Numbered from the stretch's first letter, positions 42,221 to 50,793 are shown. The stretch is DNA of 64,000 nt from Tunturibacter gelidoferens (GCF_040358255.1 NZ_CP132938.1:3472001-3536000), one strand, 5' to 3'. Translations and numbers: made by a program. Notes: a model not told the origin generated them from the sequence alone.

Positions 42221-43252
42221 CTACTTTGCTCTTGCGGCTTTTTTCAGGCGGTCGCGGATGGCGAGGCCGAGGCCTTCGGGTTTGGGCATGGGGCAGAGGA
42301 TGATGGCTACGCCGCGGGAGTCCAGTTCGCGCAGGCCGACGAAGAGAGTTTGAGCGAGGGCCGTGGGGTCTTCGATGGAGTTCCAGGGGAAGACTTCTAA
42401 CGAGGTGGTTGTGATGGTCCACCCTTGAGGGAGCATCACGCCGATGCGGTCCTTGGTTGTTGCGTGGGTGGCTGCGAGTTGTGATTTTAGATCGGCTTCG
42501 CTGTCGACCAGGATGAGGCGGGCGCGGGGGGCGTAGTGGCGGATGCCGACGCCGGGGGAGGGTTGGCTTTGAGGTTCGGAGGGTGTCTGGTGTGGCGGCT
42601 GATAGATGGTGACTGGGCCGGCGATGGGTTCGAGCATTGCGGGGGTGATGGCTCCGGGACGGTAGAGGATCATCGGGGATTGGTTGGGATCGAGAACGGT
42701 GGATTCGACGCCGACCGTGGTTGCGCCACCGTCGAGCACTGCGTCGATGCGGTGGTCGAGATCCTGAAGGACGTGAGCTGCGGTGGTGGGGCTGATGCGG
42801 CCGAAGCGGTTGGCGCTGGGTGCTGCGAGGGGGAGACCTGTGGCTTCGAGGAGCGCATGGGCGAGCGGGTGGGCGGGCATGCGAACGCCTACGAGTGGGC
42901 GGTTGGCGGTGACGGCGTCGGGGATTTTTTCTGTGCGCGGGAGGAGGAGGGTGAGGGGGCCGGGCCAGAAGGCTTCGATGAGGAGCTCTGCCTGCGCCGA
43001 TACGGTGGCTACTTCGTCGAGCATGGTGCGGTTGCTGACGTGGACGATGAGGGGGTCCCAGTGGGGGCGGTCTTTGGCGAGGAAGATGCGCTCGACTGCT
43101 GCGGCGTCTAGTGCGTTGGCTCCGAGACCGTATACGGTTTCAGTGGGAAAGGCTACGGTGCCGCCGTTGCGGAGGATCTCGGCTGCGCGGGTGATGTCCT
43201 GTGGGCTCGAGGTCAGGCGCTCGGTTGTTCGGGTCGGGACGGGTTGGTTCAT
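42221..43252 (-). CDS. tsaC: Threonylcarbamoyl-AMP synthase (Sua5/YrdC type)
   Basis: Makes threonylcarbamoyl-AMP for t6A37 modification of tRNAs reading ANN codons. 343 residues, the long Sua5 form. The YrdC domain has ILRNGGTVAFPTETVYGLGA, LAKDRPHWDPLIVHV, LPAAPSANRFGRISPTTAAH-like core and TVGVESTVLD. The C-terminal Sua5 domain follows with the linker GIRHYAPRARLILVDS. The start overlaps the holB stop by 4 nt (ATGA). CYTH gene 39 nt downstream. Essential in most bacteria. Confidence 0.95.
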   Translation of the reverse strand: MNQPVPTRTTERLTSSPQDITRAAEILRNGGTVAFPTETVYGLGANALDAAAVERIFLAKDRPHWDPLIVHVSNRTMLDEVATVSAQAELLIEAFWPGPLTLLLPRTEKIPDAVTANRPLVGVRMPAHPLAHALLEATGLPLAAPSANRFGRISPTTAAHVLQDLDHRIDAVLDGGATTVGVESTVLDPNQSPMILYRPGAITPAMLEPIAGPVTIYQPPHQTPSEPQSQPSPGVGIRHYAPRARLILVDSEADLKSQLAATHATTKDRIGVMLPQGWTITTTSLEVFPWNSIEDPTALAQTLFVGLRELDSRGVAIILCPMPKPEGLGLAIRDRLKKAARAK

Positions 43253-44403
43253 CTTGCGGCGAGTTGTCCGGCGAAGGCGTCGAGGGAAAGGCTGCGGAGG
43301 AGGTTGCGGCGCATACCGCTTTGTACCTGGTCGAGGCCGCGGGAGGCGGATTCGATCCAGGCGAAGTTGAGGGTGGAGCTGAGGCGGTCGAGTTCGGGGC
43401 GCAGATCGGTGTTGCGGAGAAGTTCTGGTGTGCCGGCGCCGAGGAGGAGGAGATCTTCGAGGAGGAGGGAGAGGCTGCGGAGGAGGGCTGTGGTTTTTTG
43501 CTGGCCTTCGGCTCCGGCGCGGTAGGTTTCGGTCATCTTGAAGAGGGCGGTGTGGTCGGGTTCGGCGGAACCACTGCTGGAGGCGGCGGCGTTGCGGAGG
43601 AAGAGGAGTGCGTCGGCGCGGGAGGCGGTGTAGGCCTCGAGGTCGAATCCGAGGGCCTTGCCGGCGGCTCCCTGGGCGAGGCGCGCGATGAGGGTGCGCT
43701 GCTTTGGCGGCACGTCGGGGCGGCGGTCGGTGAGGAGCATCTCGATCTCTTCGACTGGTAGAGCACCGAGGCGTACGGTGGCGCAGCGGGAGCGAATGGT
43801 GGGGAGGAGTTCGCCGGGATTCTCGGCGAGGATGATGATGTGGACGGTGTCGGGCGGCTCCTCGAGCACTTTGAGCAGGGAGTTGGCGGCCTCCTTCATC
43901 ATGTTTGCGGCGGTGAGGATGAAGATCTTGCGCGGGGCCTCGTTGGGGAGGTAGTGGGAGCGCTGGATGACGGTGCGGATCTGGCCGAGTTTGATGAGGA
44001 GCTGCGGGGGGTCGGGTGGAACGATGAGGACGTCGGGGTGGGGCTGGATGAGGACGCGGGTGTCTTTTTTGTCGACTTCGCGGAGCTCTTCACGGGCAGC
44101 TACGGCTTTGTCGACCTCGTGTTCGAGGTTGGCGGCGGAGGCGATGCGGGTGCAGTTGTGGCAGACACCGCAGAAGCTGGCGAGCGACTGGCCGTTGGAC
44201 CAGAGATCGCGGGGCTGGCGCTGGCACTCGACGGCCATGGCGAGCATGAGGGCGAGGGTGTACTTTCCTGCTCCGCTGGGGCCGGCGAGGATGAGGGAGT
44301 GGGGGAGACGGCCGGCGGCGATGGCGGTGCGGAGGTGTTCGATGGCGGTGCTGTTGCCGAGGAAGTCGTTGAAGGTCGCGGGTAGAGCGATTTGTGCTGT
44401 CAC
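43249..44403 (-). CDS. holB: DNA polymerase III delta-prime subunit
   Basis: Clamp-loader subunit, 384 residues. AAA+ domain with Walker A LILAGPSGAGKYTLALML, a zinc module CGVCHNC near residue 80, LLKVLEEPPDTVHIIILAEN (Walker B region) and the SRC motif TIRSRCATV. The rest is helical. The zinc module is compact compared with the usual four-Cys form (only CxxCxxC plus an upstream Cys in VECQRQ). Its usual partner tmk is not adjacent here but lies 5 kb away at 49.6 kb. It heads an operon with tsaC and the CYTH gene. Confidence 0.93.
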   Translation of the reverse strand: MTAQIALPATFNDFLGNSTAIEHLRTAIAAGRLPHSLILAGPSGAGKYTLALMLAMAVECQRQPRDLWSNGQSLASFCGVCHNCTRIASAANLEHEVDKAVAAREELREVDKKDTRVLIQPHPDVLIVPPDPPQLLIKLGQIRTVIQRSHYLPNEAPRKIFILTAANMMKEAANSLLKVLEEPPDTVHIIILAENPGELLPTIRSRCATVRLGALPVEEIEMLLTDRRPDVPPKQRTLIARLAQGAAGKALGFDLEAYTASRADALLFLRNAAASSSGSAEPDHTALFKMTETYRAGAEGQQKTTALLRSLSLLLEDLLLLGAGTPELLRNTDLRPELDRLSSTLNFAWIESASRGLDQVQSGMRRNLLRSLSLDAFAGQLAAR

Positions 44404-44746
44404 GTCTTACTGACTCCTCTTCGGCTTCGTTCGGTACGGTCTTCGTACTACCACCCGGGGGGTACTGATTTGGTGCTAAAGTCTTCCATTGAGGAAGGTT
44501 AAGTCTGGACCTCGGCTGCTCCTCTCCCGAAAAGGAATGTTCCTAATGGGACGTTCTGTTGAGTTTGAGTCCTGTCTCTATGATACCCGTTTGAGGAGGG
44601 GTAATACGCCAAGTTGGCGATGCGCGAAAAGGTGCGTGGTTAGCGGGCTTTGTGTCGTGTCTGAGGATTTGGGGGCTTGACAGGACAGACGCGTTTCGCC
44701 GCTTGAGTATGAGATCAACGCGAGGTGTATGGCGCATGGAGAGAAT

Positions 44747-44809
44747 ACGGGGGTCTCTCCACTGCGCAACGAACGGTGAAGCTGTTCGATGCTTCGGTCG
44801 AGATGACGT
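44747..44809 (+). repeat. Interspersed repeat R3, copy near the porin gene
   Basis: TACGGGGGTCTCTCCACTGC, then GCAACGAACGGTGAAGCTGT, then CTTCGGTCGAGATGACGTG. It differs from the 9.55-kb copy at only a few positions. Confidence 0.88.
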
Positions 44810-44842
44810 GTTCTAAAAGGTCGAGATGACGTGTTCTAAAAG
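44798..44842 (+). repeat. 23-bp tandem duplication at the end of an R3 copy
   Basis: TCGAGATGACGTGTTCTAAA plus AGG at 44798-44820 is repeated at 44821-44842. It starts inside the R3 element, so it looks like a local slippage event after insertion. Confidence 0.85.
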
Positions 44843-45016
44843 ATTGAGTTTATGGTGTTCTCGAGTAGGGGGGGTTGGAGTGTCTTCCCGGAACATTACG
44901 TTCGGAGGCTCCTGGCGGTGGGCGAGGTTGTCAGCACGAACATTCATGACGCCAAAGATGTTGATCGGGCATCAGTTTTCTAGTTAAGGACAAAGGGAAG
45001 TTCGGCAAGGAGTTGT

Positions 45017-46333
45017 GTGAACCTCAGGAAGCACGTACGTAGGACAATCGCGTTGACTCTGATGGGAGCGTCCACCACTCTTTTGGGGCAAACCACCAAA
45101 ACATTCAGGCCGGGTGCAACGTCTGAGACGAGTCAGAACCAGCCACAGGCGGAGCCTGCGATCGACGAACCACTGCCGAGGTACGCACAGGAGCTAGACT
45201 CCGCATCGGCGGCGCTGGGGACGGTGCCGGCAGATCCGCTCTTTCAGACCGATCCTTTCCGGTTCGTTACCAAGGCGGCGGACATGGGTGGAAGTTGGCT
45301 GGAGAGCAGTGCGCGCCTTCGATTCGGAGCGACGTATACGTTTCTCAATCAATATGCGACGGTGGTGCCGGATACGGCCACGCGACATGACCAGTTGAGT
45401 GGACGGCTGGACTTTACGGGAAACTGGGCGGTGTATGGAAGCAAGAGCACTGGTGGCTCGATTGCGCTGCTGGTGCGTTCGGGAACAAATATCGGGATGA
45501 GTCAACAGTTCAACCTGAGCGACCAGATGGGTTCGGGGATTTTCCTGAATTGCCTGCAGGGGGGCGGGGCGCAGCGGCCGATTACGTTGAACGTCCTCTA
45601 TTGGCGGCAGGATTTCATACATAAGAGGCTGTCGTTTTATGCGGGCAAGCTGCATCCGAATCAGTTCATCAGCCTGAGCTTTTATAACAACGATGAGAGA
45701 ACACAGTTTTTGAATGGAGAGAACGACGGCAACCTTGCAGTCGCTTCGGATGGGACCTATGCGGGCGGGGGAGCGGTTGATTTTCAGGTGACACACCATC
45801 TCTACGTGCATGCTTTGGCGATCGACACCATCGGTTCGCAGTACACGGGGATTGGAACGCTTGCAGACAAAAAATATCTGGAGGCGGTGGAGTTCGGCTG
45901 GTTTGCTGGTGCGCCCGGTAGCCGCTATTTTCACATGCGGGTTGGTGCGTGGCGTGACGATACGAAGAATCTGGGAAGCGGGCATGGTGTCGGCATTGGC
46001 TTCGATCGTGAGTTTTCGAACGGCTGGACACCGTTCGGACGCTATGGGTTCTCGACCGAGACGGGCACGGCGATCAGACAGACCGATACGCTGGGACTGA
46101 CGAACGTTCGACCGTTTGGGCGGACTGGGGATATGTTTGGCGCGGCGTACAACTACATCCAACCGACTCGTACGGGGAAGCGGCATGAGAGTATCTTCGA
46201 GACTTTTTACCGGATTCGTATGACGAAGAGCATGGAGATCGGGCCGGATGTGCAGGTGTCGATCCATCCGATGTATGCAGCGAAGAGTTATACGAGTGTG
46301 TTGTTGAATGCGAGGATGCGGATTATTTTTTAG
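45017..46333 (+). CDS. Carbohydrate-selective porin (OprB-like)
   Basis: 438 residues. Signal peptide LRKHVRRTIALTLMGASTTLLGQ, then a polar region and a beta-barrel with alternating aromatic/polar strands: ARLRFGATYTFLNQYATVVP, LSGRLDFTGNWAVYGS, YWRQDFIHKRLSFYAGKLHP, HMRVGAWRDDTKNLGSGHGV, and the final strand YTSVLLNARMRIIF, ending in the Phe typical of outer-membrane proteins. GTG start with AAGGAG about 5 nt upstream. It provides outer-membrane sugar uptake. Length and pattern match the OprB family; substrate unknown. Confidence 0.88.
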   Translation: MNLRKHVRRTIALTLMGASTTLLGQTTKTFRPGATSETSQNQPQAEPAIDEPLPRYAQELDSASAALGTVPADPLFQTDPFRFVTKAADMGGSWLESSARLRFGATYTFLNQYATVVPDTATRHDQLSGRLDFTGNWAVYGSKSTGGSIALLVRSGTNIGMSQQFNLSDQMGSGIFLNCLQGGGAQRPITLNVLYWRQDFIHKRLSFYAGKLHPNQFISLSFYNNDERTQFLNGENDGNLAVASDGTYAGGGAVDFQVTHHLYVHALAIDTIGSQYTGIGTLADKKYLEAVEFGWFAGAPGSRYFHMRVGAWRDDTKNLGSGHGVGIGFDREFSNGWTPFGRYGFSTETGTAIRQTDTLGLTNVRPFGRTGDMFGAAYNYIQPTRTGKRHESIFETFYRIRMTKSMEIGPDVQVSIHPMYAAKSYTSVLLNARMRIIF

Positions 46334-46342
46334 ATACTTAGT

Positions 46343-46410
46343 GCGCCCTGCGCGGGCGGCGGTCACTTCGTGACTCGTATACCCCTTCGGTTGGCGCTCC
46401 CGTTGGTCGC
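46343..46410 (+). repeat. Interspersed palindromic repeat R1, diverged copy c
   Basis: GCGCCCTGCGCGGGCGGCGG, then TCACTTCGTGAC, CGTATACCCCTTCGG and GCTCCCGTTGGTCG. It lacks the CCTGCCGGACGGGC head. It lies between the converging porin and CAP genes. Confidence 0.7.
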
Positions 46411-46422
46411 GATTCGAGTGAC

Positions 46423-47187
46423 TTAGTAGAGGAGCACGGCTACGTTGTAGGTGGTGAATTGAGGGTTGGGTTGTTTGCTGGCACAGACTCCTACTTCGGC
46501 TGAGGTGTATTGGCCGGTGGCGATTACGCGGAGGAGCGCTTCGGGCAGGATGGTCGGGTCGGGGCCATCCCATTGGACTACTAGTTTTGGAGAGCCTGCG
46601 GCGCCGCGTGGCATGGTGCAGGTCTGGCGCGCGTCGGCGTTGGAGGGAGCGGGGGCGATGCCGTGGGATTGGAGGGTCTGAGATACGCGTTTTTCGAGGC
46701 CGTCGTAGGACTGGACGGGAGTGCTGTGGGAGAACTCCTCGACGGCTGTGAGGAGGCCATTGTCGGCGATGACAGCGATTCCTAATGCGTTGAGGTTGGG
46801 GTCGAGGATGTTGGCGCGGTGGGTGGGGGTGCTCATCCAGGTTTGATGGAGGGTGGCGGGGTCGGGGCCGCGGCCGATGTTTTCGGCGATGGTGGTGAAA
46901 TGCGCTCCGGCCTGAGCGCCGCGCGTGGTCATGTCGGGCTCGCCTGGGTACTGATGTTGTAACTCGCCTTGCTCGTGCACGACTCGCTGAGCGTGGACTC
47001 TGGCGGCGTGGGCGAGGTCGCTGTCCCAGTGGAGGGGAGGAAGATTGTGAGCGGCGCGAGTCTGATTGGTCAGTTGGAGGATAGTCTGCTCGGCGCGGGA
47101 GGGGAGGGTTTGAGCGATAGCGGCAGATGCTGCGAGGGACAGAGCAGAGAGGAGGAAGAGACTTCGTGCGTGGCTTGCTTTTTGCAT
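46423..47187 (-). CDS. Exported CAP-domain (SCP-like) protein
   Basis: 254 residues with a signal peptide (SLFLLSALSLAASAAIAQ). The CAP domain has AEQTILQLTNQTRAAHNLPP, LHWDSDLAHAARVHAQRVVH, FTTIAENIGRGP, LHQTWMSTPTHRANILDP (CAP signature) and LNALGIAVIADNG. The conserved Glu/His cavity residues are present. The C-terminal 90 residues include a Cys pair. Bacterial CAP proteins are extracellular with mostly unknown roles. Its 5' end overlaps that of the divergent di-Mop gene region. Confidence 0.9.
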   Translation of the reverse strand: MQKASHARSLFLLSALSLAASAAIAQTLPSRAEQTILQLTNQTRAAHNLPPLHWDSDLAHAARVHAQRVVHEQGELQHQYPGEPDMTTRGAQAGAHFTTIAENIGRGPDPATLHQTWMSTPTHRANILDPNLNALGIAVIADNGLLTAVEEFSHSTPVQSYDGLEKRVSQTLQSHGIAPAPSNADARQTCTMPRGAAGSPKLVVQWDGPDPTILPEALLRVIATGQYTSAEVGVCASKQPNPQFTTYNVAVLLY

Positions 47188-47275
47188 GTGTTTGTTGGAA
47201 CCCCTGGTGTTGGGAAAGTTGGCTGCGTGCGCCGGGCTTTCTCAGTTGAGTACGATAGTGATGAGGAGAATGTAC

Positions 47276-47701
47276 ATGAAGACAAGTGCGCGGAATACTC
47301 TGGCGGGAACGATCAGCCGGATCACGAAGGGTGCGGTGAACTCCGAGGTTTTGCTGGCGACTGTGGGTGGCGATGAGATAGCCGCGATCATTACGAATGG
47401 CAGCGTGGATGCCATGGGGTTGAAAGAGGGGATGAAGGCTTATGCGCTGGTGAAGGCGAGCTGGATCATTCTGGGGAAGGATTTGGATAAGGGGAAGATC
47501 AGCACGCGGAATATTCTGCGTGGTGTGGTGGAGAGCATTCATGAGGGCAGCGTGAATGATGAGGTTTCGATCAGGCTACCGGGCGGAGAGAAGTTGACGG
47601 GCGTGATTACTGATGGGAGTGTGCATCGTTTAGAGTTACATTTAGGCGAGAAGGTCTGTGCTGCGTTCAAGGCTTCTAGTGTGATTTTGGCGGTGGACTG
47701 A
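47276..47701 (+). CDS. Tandem TOBE/Mop-domain molybdate-binding protein
   Basis: 141 residues made of two Mop repeats: SARNTLAGTISRITKGAVNS and STRNILRGVVESIHEGSVND, each followed by the same strand pattern (AAIITNGSVDAMGLKEGMKA, TGVITDGSVHRLELHLGEKV). Di-Mop proteins bind molybdate or tungstate oligomerically and buffer them in the cytoplasm. The start at 47276 has GAGGAGA upstream; an in-frame ATG at 47261 is possible. No mod transport genes adjacent. Confidence 0.92.
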   Translation: MKTSARNTLAGTISRITKGAVNSEVLLATVGGDEIAAIITNGSVDAMGLKEGMKAYALVKASWIILGKDLDKGKISTRNILRGVVESIHEGSVNDEVSIRLPGGEKLTGVITDGSVHRLELHLGEKVCAAFKASSVILAVD

Positions 47702-47709
47702 TTGCTTGT

Positions 47710-47806
47710 CCCTGCCGGACGGGCTCCCTGCGCTCGGCCACCCCACAAACGAAGACCTGTTTGTGGGGACCCCGGTTCAGGCGGTCACTTCGTGACTTTT
47801 GTACCG
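47710..47806 (+). repeat. Interspersed palindromic repeat R1, copy d with inserted hairpin
   Basis: CCTGCCGGACGGGCTCCCTG, then an inserted hairpin CCCCACAAAC/GTTTGTGGGG, then GCGGTCACTTCGTGACTTTT. It lies between the converging di-Mop and P450 genes. Confidence 0.85.
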
Positions 47807-47831
47807 GTCTGGGTTGGGTGAGGGTTGGGTG

Positions 47832-49307
47832 TTAGCGGGGGATTAGCTGCATCATGAGGGGGTCGCGGGGGCGCAGGGTGATCTTTGCCTGGACTTCGGG
47901 TGGCGCGGAGCCGAGGTAGGTCATGCGCCAGCGCTGGGCGAGAGTGGCGATGCTGAAGACGCCCTCCATCCAGGCGAAGCTCTCGCCGATGCATTGGCGA
48001 CTGCCTCCGCCGAAGGGGAAGTAGGCGAACTTTGCGCGAACGGCTTTATTCTCCGGGGTGAAGCGGTCGGGGTCGAAGCGGAGTGGGTCGGGGAAGTATT
48101 GCGGGTCGCGGCCCATGATGTATTGGCTGAAGAAGAAGTGCGCGCCGGAGGGGATGGTGTAGGGGCCGAGGGTGACGGGTTTGGTGGACATGCGGCCCAT
48201 CGCCCAGGCGGGCGGATAGAGGCGCATGGATTCGGCGAAGACCTGTTCGGTGTAACGGAGGGCAGGGTAGTCGGCTAGTGTGGGGAGGCGTTGGGCGGGG
48301 CCGGTGCCCAGGACGGCGTCCAGTTCGGCGTGGAGTTTGGCTTCGATGGCGGGGTTCTGGCTGAGGAGGTACCACGTCCAGGCGAGGCCGTTGGCTACGG
48401 TTTCGTAGCCGGCGAGGAAGATGGTGAGGACTTCGTCACGGACCTGCTCGTCGGACATGCCGGTTTGTTGGGTGGGGTCGTCGGACTCGTATTTGCTGGC
48501 TAGCAGCATGGAGAGGAGATCGCCGCCTGTCTTTTCTGCGTCGCCGGCTTCGGCGTGGGCTGCGGCTTCGCGATGCTCGCGAATGAGGCGGTCGACTACG
48601 GCGTCGAGACGAGCTTTGGAGCGGCGGAACTTCGTGATGCCGGGGATGGGGAGGTGGATGAAGGACTCTATTTTGGGGAAGGCGACGATGAAGTTGTAGA
48701 GGTCCATGATGGTGTTGACTTCGTCGTTGATGCTGCGGATGTCGGCGGTGACCTCGGTGTTGAAGAGGGTGCGGGCGACGATCTCGAGTGAGAGCTTCAT
48801 GCTGGCGGCGGCGATGTCGATCGGTTGGCCGGAGGGCATTTCTCTCTGCCAAGTTTGGCGCTGGTGGGCGGCACAGGCCACGATCTGGTCGCCGTATGCA
48901 GCGATGCGCTGGCGATGGAAGGCGGGTGCGGCGATCTTGCGCTGACGCATGTGGATGGGATCGTCGGAGGTGATGAGGCCTTCGCCGAGGAGGAGTTTCA
49001 TGCGGCGAACGGTTCGCTCTTTGACGAAGCTGGTGGCCTGGGTGACGAGGATCTCGCGGATGTATTCGGGGTCGTTGATGAAGACGATGGGTGTGCCCAG
49101 GAAGCGATAGCAGGCTATGTTGCCGTAAGTCTTGAGGAGGTGCTCGAAGAGGAGGATGGGGCTGCCGAGTTTGACCCAGGGCTTGAAGGCGTAGAAGGGA
49201 AGGGAGTGCTTGAGGCCTGGGGGCATGCGACCCGTGTTGCTGACTGAAGATGCGACGGATGGGGCGGGTTCTGGGGGAGCTTCGAGGGTGGGGGGAGGGG
49301 TGGTCAT
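47832..49307 (-). CDS. Cytochrome P450
   Basis: 491 residues, soluble bacterial type. The I-helix oxygen-activation motif is FLAGYETVANGLAWTW. The ExxR motif is FAESMRLYPPAW. The heme-binding loop is FPFGGGSRQCIGESFAWME with the proximal Cys. The N-terminal 25 residues are Pro/Ser-rich and disordered. The sequence style resembles the CYP102/CYP4-like fatty-acid-type clades, but the substrate is unknown. There is no fused reductase and no ferredoxin gene nearby. It is flanked on both sides by R1 repeats. Confidence 0.95.
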   Translation of the reverse strand: MTTPPPTLEAPPEPAPSVASSVSNTGRMPPGLKHSLPFYAFKPWVKLGSPILLFEHLLKTYGNIACYRFLGTPIVFINDPEYIREILVTQATSFVKERTVRRMKLLLGEGLITSDDPIHMRQRKIAAPAFHRQRIAAYGDQIVACAAHQRQTWQREMPSGQPIDIAAASMKLSLEIVARTLFNTEVTADIRSINDEVNTIMDLYNFIVAFPKIESFIHLPIPGITKFRRSKARLDAVVDRLIREHREAAAHAEAGDAEKTGGDLLSMLLASKYESDDPTQQTGMSDEQVRDEVLTIFLAGYETVANGLAWTWYLLSQNPAIEAKLHAELDAVLGTGPAQRLPTLADYPALRYTEQVFAESMRLYPPAWAMGRMSTKPVTLGPYTIPSGAHFFFSQYIMGRDPQYFPDPLRFDPDRFTPENKAVRAKFAYFPFGGGSRQCIGESFAWMEGVFSIATLAQRWRMTYLGSAPPEVQAKITLRPRDPLMMQLIPR

Positions 49308-49347
49308 GGTGTCGTCTTAGGTGGCTTTGCCTTAACTGCCTTAGAAA

Positions 49348-49544
49348 CTGTCCTGCCGGACGGGCCTCCTACGCGGAGGGCGGGCGTTCGCACGCCTTTT
49401 TACTGCTTCGCCCGGTCCTCCCGTTGGTCGGAGGAGAAGTTGATTCCGACCAACGGGAGGACCGGCGCCGATAACCTACCAAGACACGATATACGCGTCA
49501 CGAAGTGACCGCTCCGCGCGTAGCGGGCCTGTCCGGCAGGACAG
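49348..49544. repeat. Full palindromic R1 element with terminal inverted repeats, copy e
   Basis: A 197-bp element. The left end is CTGTCCTGCCGGACGGGCC and the right end is the near-exact inverse (GGCCTGTCCGGCAGGACAG; 18 of 19 pair). The centre holds a perfect 20-bp inverted repeat, CCGGTCCTCCCGTTGGTCGG at 49412-49431 and its complement at 49446-49465, with a 14-nt loop. The block GTCACGAAGTGACC in the right half is the GGTCACTTCGTGAC of other copies, inverted. No open frame. Confidence 0.93.
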
Positions 49545-49615
49545 CTTCTTAGACGAGGAGAACATACTTCGGGAGGGCGCGGTGGGCGGCGTTGACGCGG
49601 TGGAAAGAAGCGGGA

Positions 49616-50290
49616 TCAGGCTTCGGTGGCGTCGAGTCGGGAGAGGACGATGTTGCGAATGATCTCTTCGATGTGGTCGATGGAGGAGTCTTCGCGGATG
49701 GTGGCGACGCGTTGAGGTTCGCGGGCGGCGATCTCTTCGTACTTGTTGTAGATGCGGCGATAAAAATCGTCGGGTTCGCGTTCGAAGCGGTTTTCGTCGG
49801 TGCCTTGCTTTTCGACGTGGCGCTGATTGCGGCGGCGGGCGCGGCGAAGGGAGGATTCCAATGATGGGAGGAGGAGGAGGGTGAGGTCGGGCTGGAGGTT
49901 GTCGCAGGCGGCGGCGTGCATGGCGAGGATGCGTTCGCTGCCGAGCTGACGGCCTCCGCCCTGATAGGCCTCGGAGGAGTCGGTGTAGCGGTCGCAGAGG
50001 ACGATGGAGCCGGCGGCGAGGGCAGGGAGGATGACCTCTGCGATGGACTGGGCGCGGTCGGCGAACATGAGGGCCATCTCGGCTGCGGGGGCGATGGGGC
50101 CGAGTGCGGCTTCGGAGCGGGAGTCGAGCAGGATGCTGCGGATGCGGTCGCCGAGGGCGGTGCCTCCGGGCTGGCGGAGGGTGATGACGGTGTGGCCTTC
50201 GGACTCAAGTGAGGTAGCGAGGCGGCGGAGCTGGGTGGTCTTTCCGGAGCCGTCGAGGCCCTCGAAGGTGATGAAATATCCGCGGGGCAT
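49616..50290 (-). CDS. tmk: Thymidylate kinase
   Basis: Phosphorylates dTMP to dTDP for DNA synthesis. 224 residues. P-loop YFITFEGLDGSGKTTQLRRL, the DRx motif CDRYTDSSEAYQGGGRQLG, the Arg-rich LID segment RRARRRNQRHVEKQGTDE, and the late FYRRIYNKYEEIA. The Tyr and Gly-rich substrate motif is intact. It is monocistronic on the minus strand here, away from holB. Confidence 0.95.
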   Translation of the reverse strand: MPRGYFITFEGLDGSGKTTQLRRLATSLESEGHTVITLRQPGGTALGDRIRSILLDSRSEAALGPIAPAAEMALMFADRAQSIAEVILPALAAGSIVLCDRYTDSSEAYQGGGRQLGSERILAMHAAACDNLQPDLTLLLLPSLESSLRRARRRNQRHVEKQGTDENRFEREPDDFYRRIYNKYEEIAAREPQRVATIREDSSIDHIEEIIRNIVLSRLDATEA

Positions 50291-50403
50291 GGTCTTCAGC
50301 TTACCGCAGATGAGGAAGATGGAATCTTAGCGAGAAGGCAGGTGCGGCGGGTAAGAGAACGCTGCGGCTGTTGCGCGCCTGCCCCGTAAGCGGCGAGGTT
50401 GAG

Positions 50404-50556
50404 ATGCTTATCGTTATTTTTCTTGTCGCGGTCGTCCCACTCTTAGCAGTGGGAGGGGTGTTTGCTTTTATGGCTAAGGATCAGAAGCGCAAAGGACAGA
50501 GCGGTACTGTTAGAGCCGGAGAGATTACGCAAGGACGGGCATCGGGGCTGGACTAG
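50404..50556 (+). CDS. Small single-span membrane protein, 50 aa
   Basis: From the ATG at 50404 (GAGG about 4 nt upstream) the product is MLIVIFLVAVVPLLAVGGVF followed by a basic, polar tail (MAKDQKRKGQSGTVRAGEI). One membrane span with a cytoplasmic basic side. No family recognised. Lies just after the divergent tmk. Confidence 0.55.
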   Translation: MLIVIFLVAVVPLLAVGGVFAFMAKDQKRKGQSGTVRAGEITQGRASGLD

Positions 50557-50604
50557 CAGCAAAGTGGCTGTGCGAGTTCTTGCCAGTGCTGATTGGGAAA
50601 GCCT

Positions 50605-50793
50605 ATGATGTTGCGCGCTGCGGAAAGTGAGTGCAGCAGAGGGCCCCGACGTATGATGATGGTCGTGATTTTTGCAATGGTGTTTGTGCTTCTGGCATTG
50701 GGTTTGGTGATTACTCTGATGATTCGGTCTCACGGTCGCCAGTTTCATCGCGGATCTTTGAAGGCCGGGAGTGGGACACACGGAGTGAAGTGA
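50605..50793 (+). CDS. Small single-span membrane protein, 62 aa
   Basis: From ATG 50605 the product has a short polar leader then a strong membrane span (MMMVVIFAMVFVLLALGLVITLMI) and a polar tail (RSHGRQFHRGSLKAGSGTHG). ATG 50653 is an alternative start that would begin at the span. It lies 48 nt after the preceding small membrane protein and shares a span-then-basic layout, so the two could be a pair. Function unknown. Confidence 0.5.
   Translation: MMLRAAESECSRGPRRMMMVVIFAMVFVLLALGLVITLMIRSHGRQFHRGSLKAGSGTHGVK

Larger units (their letters stand above)
44404..45016. other. 613-bp intergenic region with R3 repeat
   Basis: Separates divergent holB and the porin gene. It contains an R3 copy, a 23-bp tandem duplication and an AT-richer stretch near 44,870-44,990 likely to hold the porin promoter. 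The short open frames here lack coding character. Confidence 0.6.

Noticed and set aside
45194-47542. 782-codon open frame antisense to the porin and CAP genes
   Set aside because: Very rich in Arg, His and Pro, with no domain, and fully overlaps two well-supported genes; a GC-rich antisense artefact.
47710-47806. Insertion sequence
   Set aside because: No transposase frame; the region is a short repeat element with an inserted hairpin.
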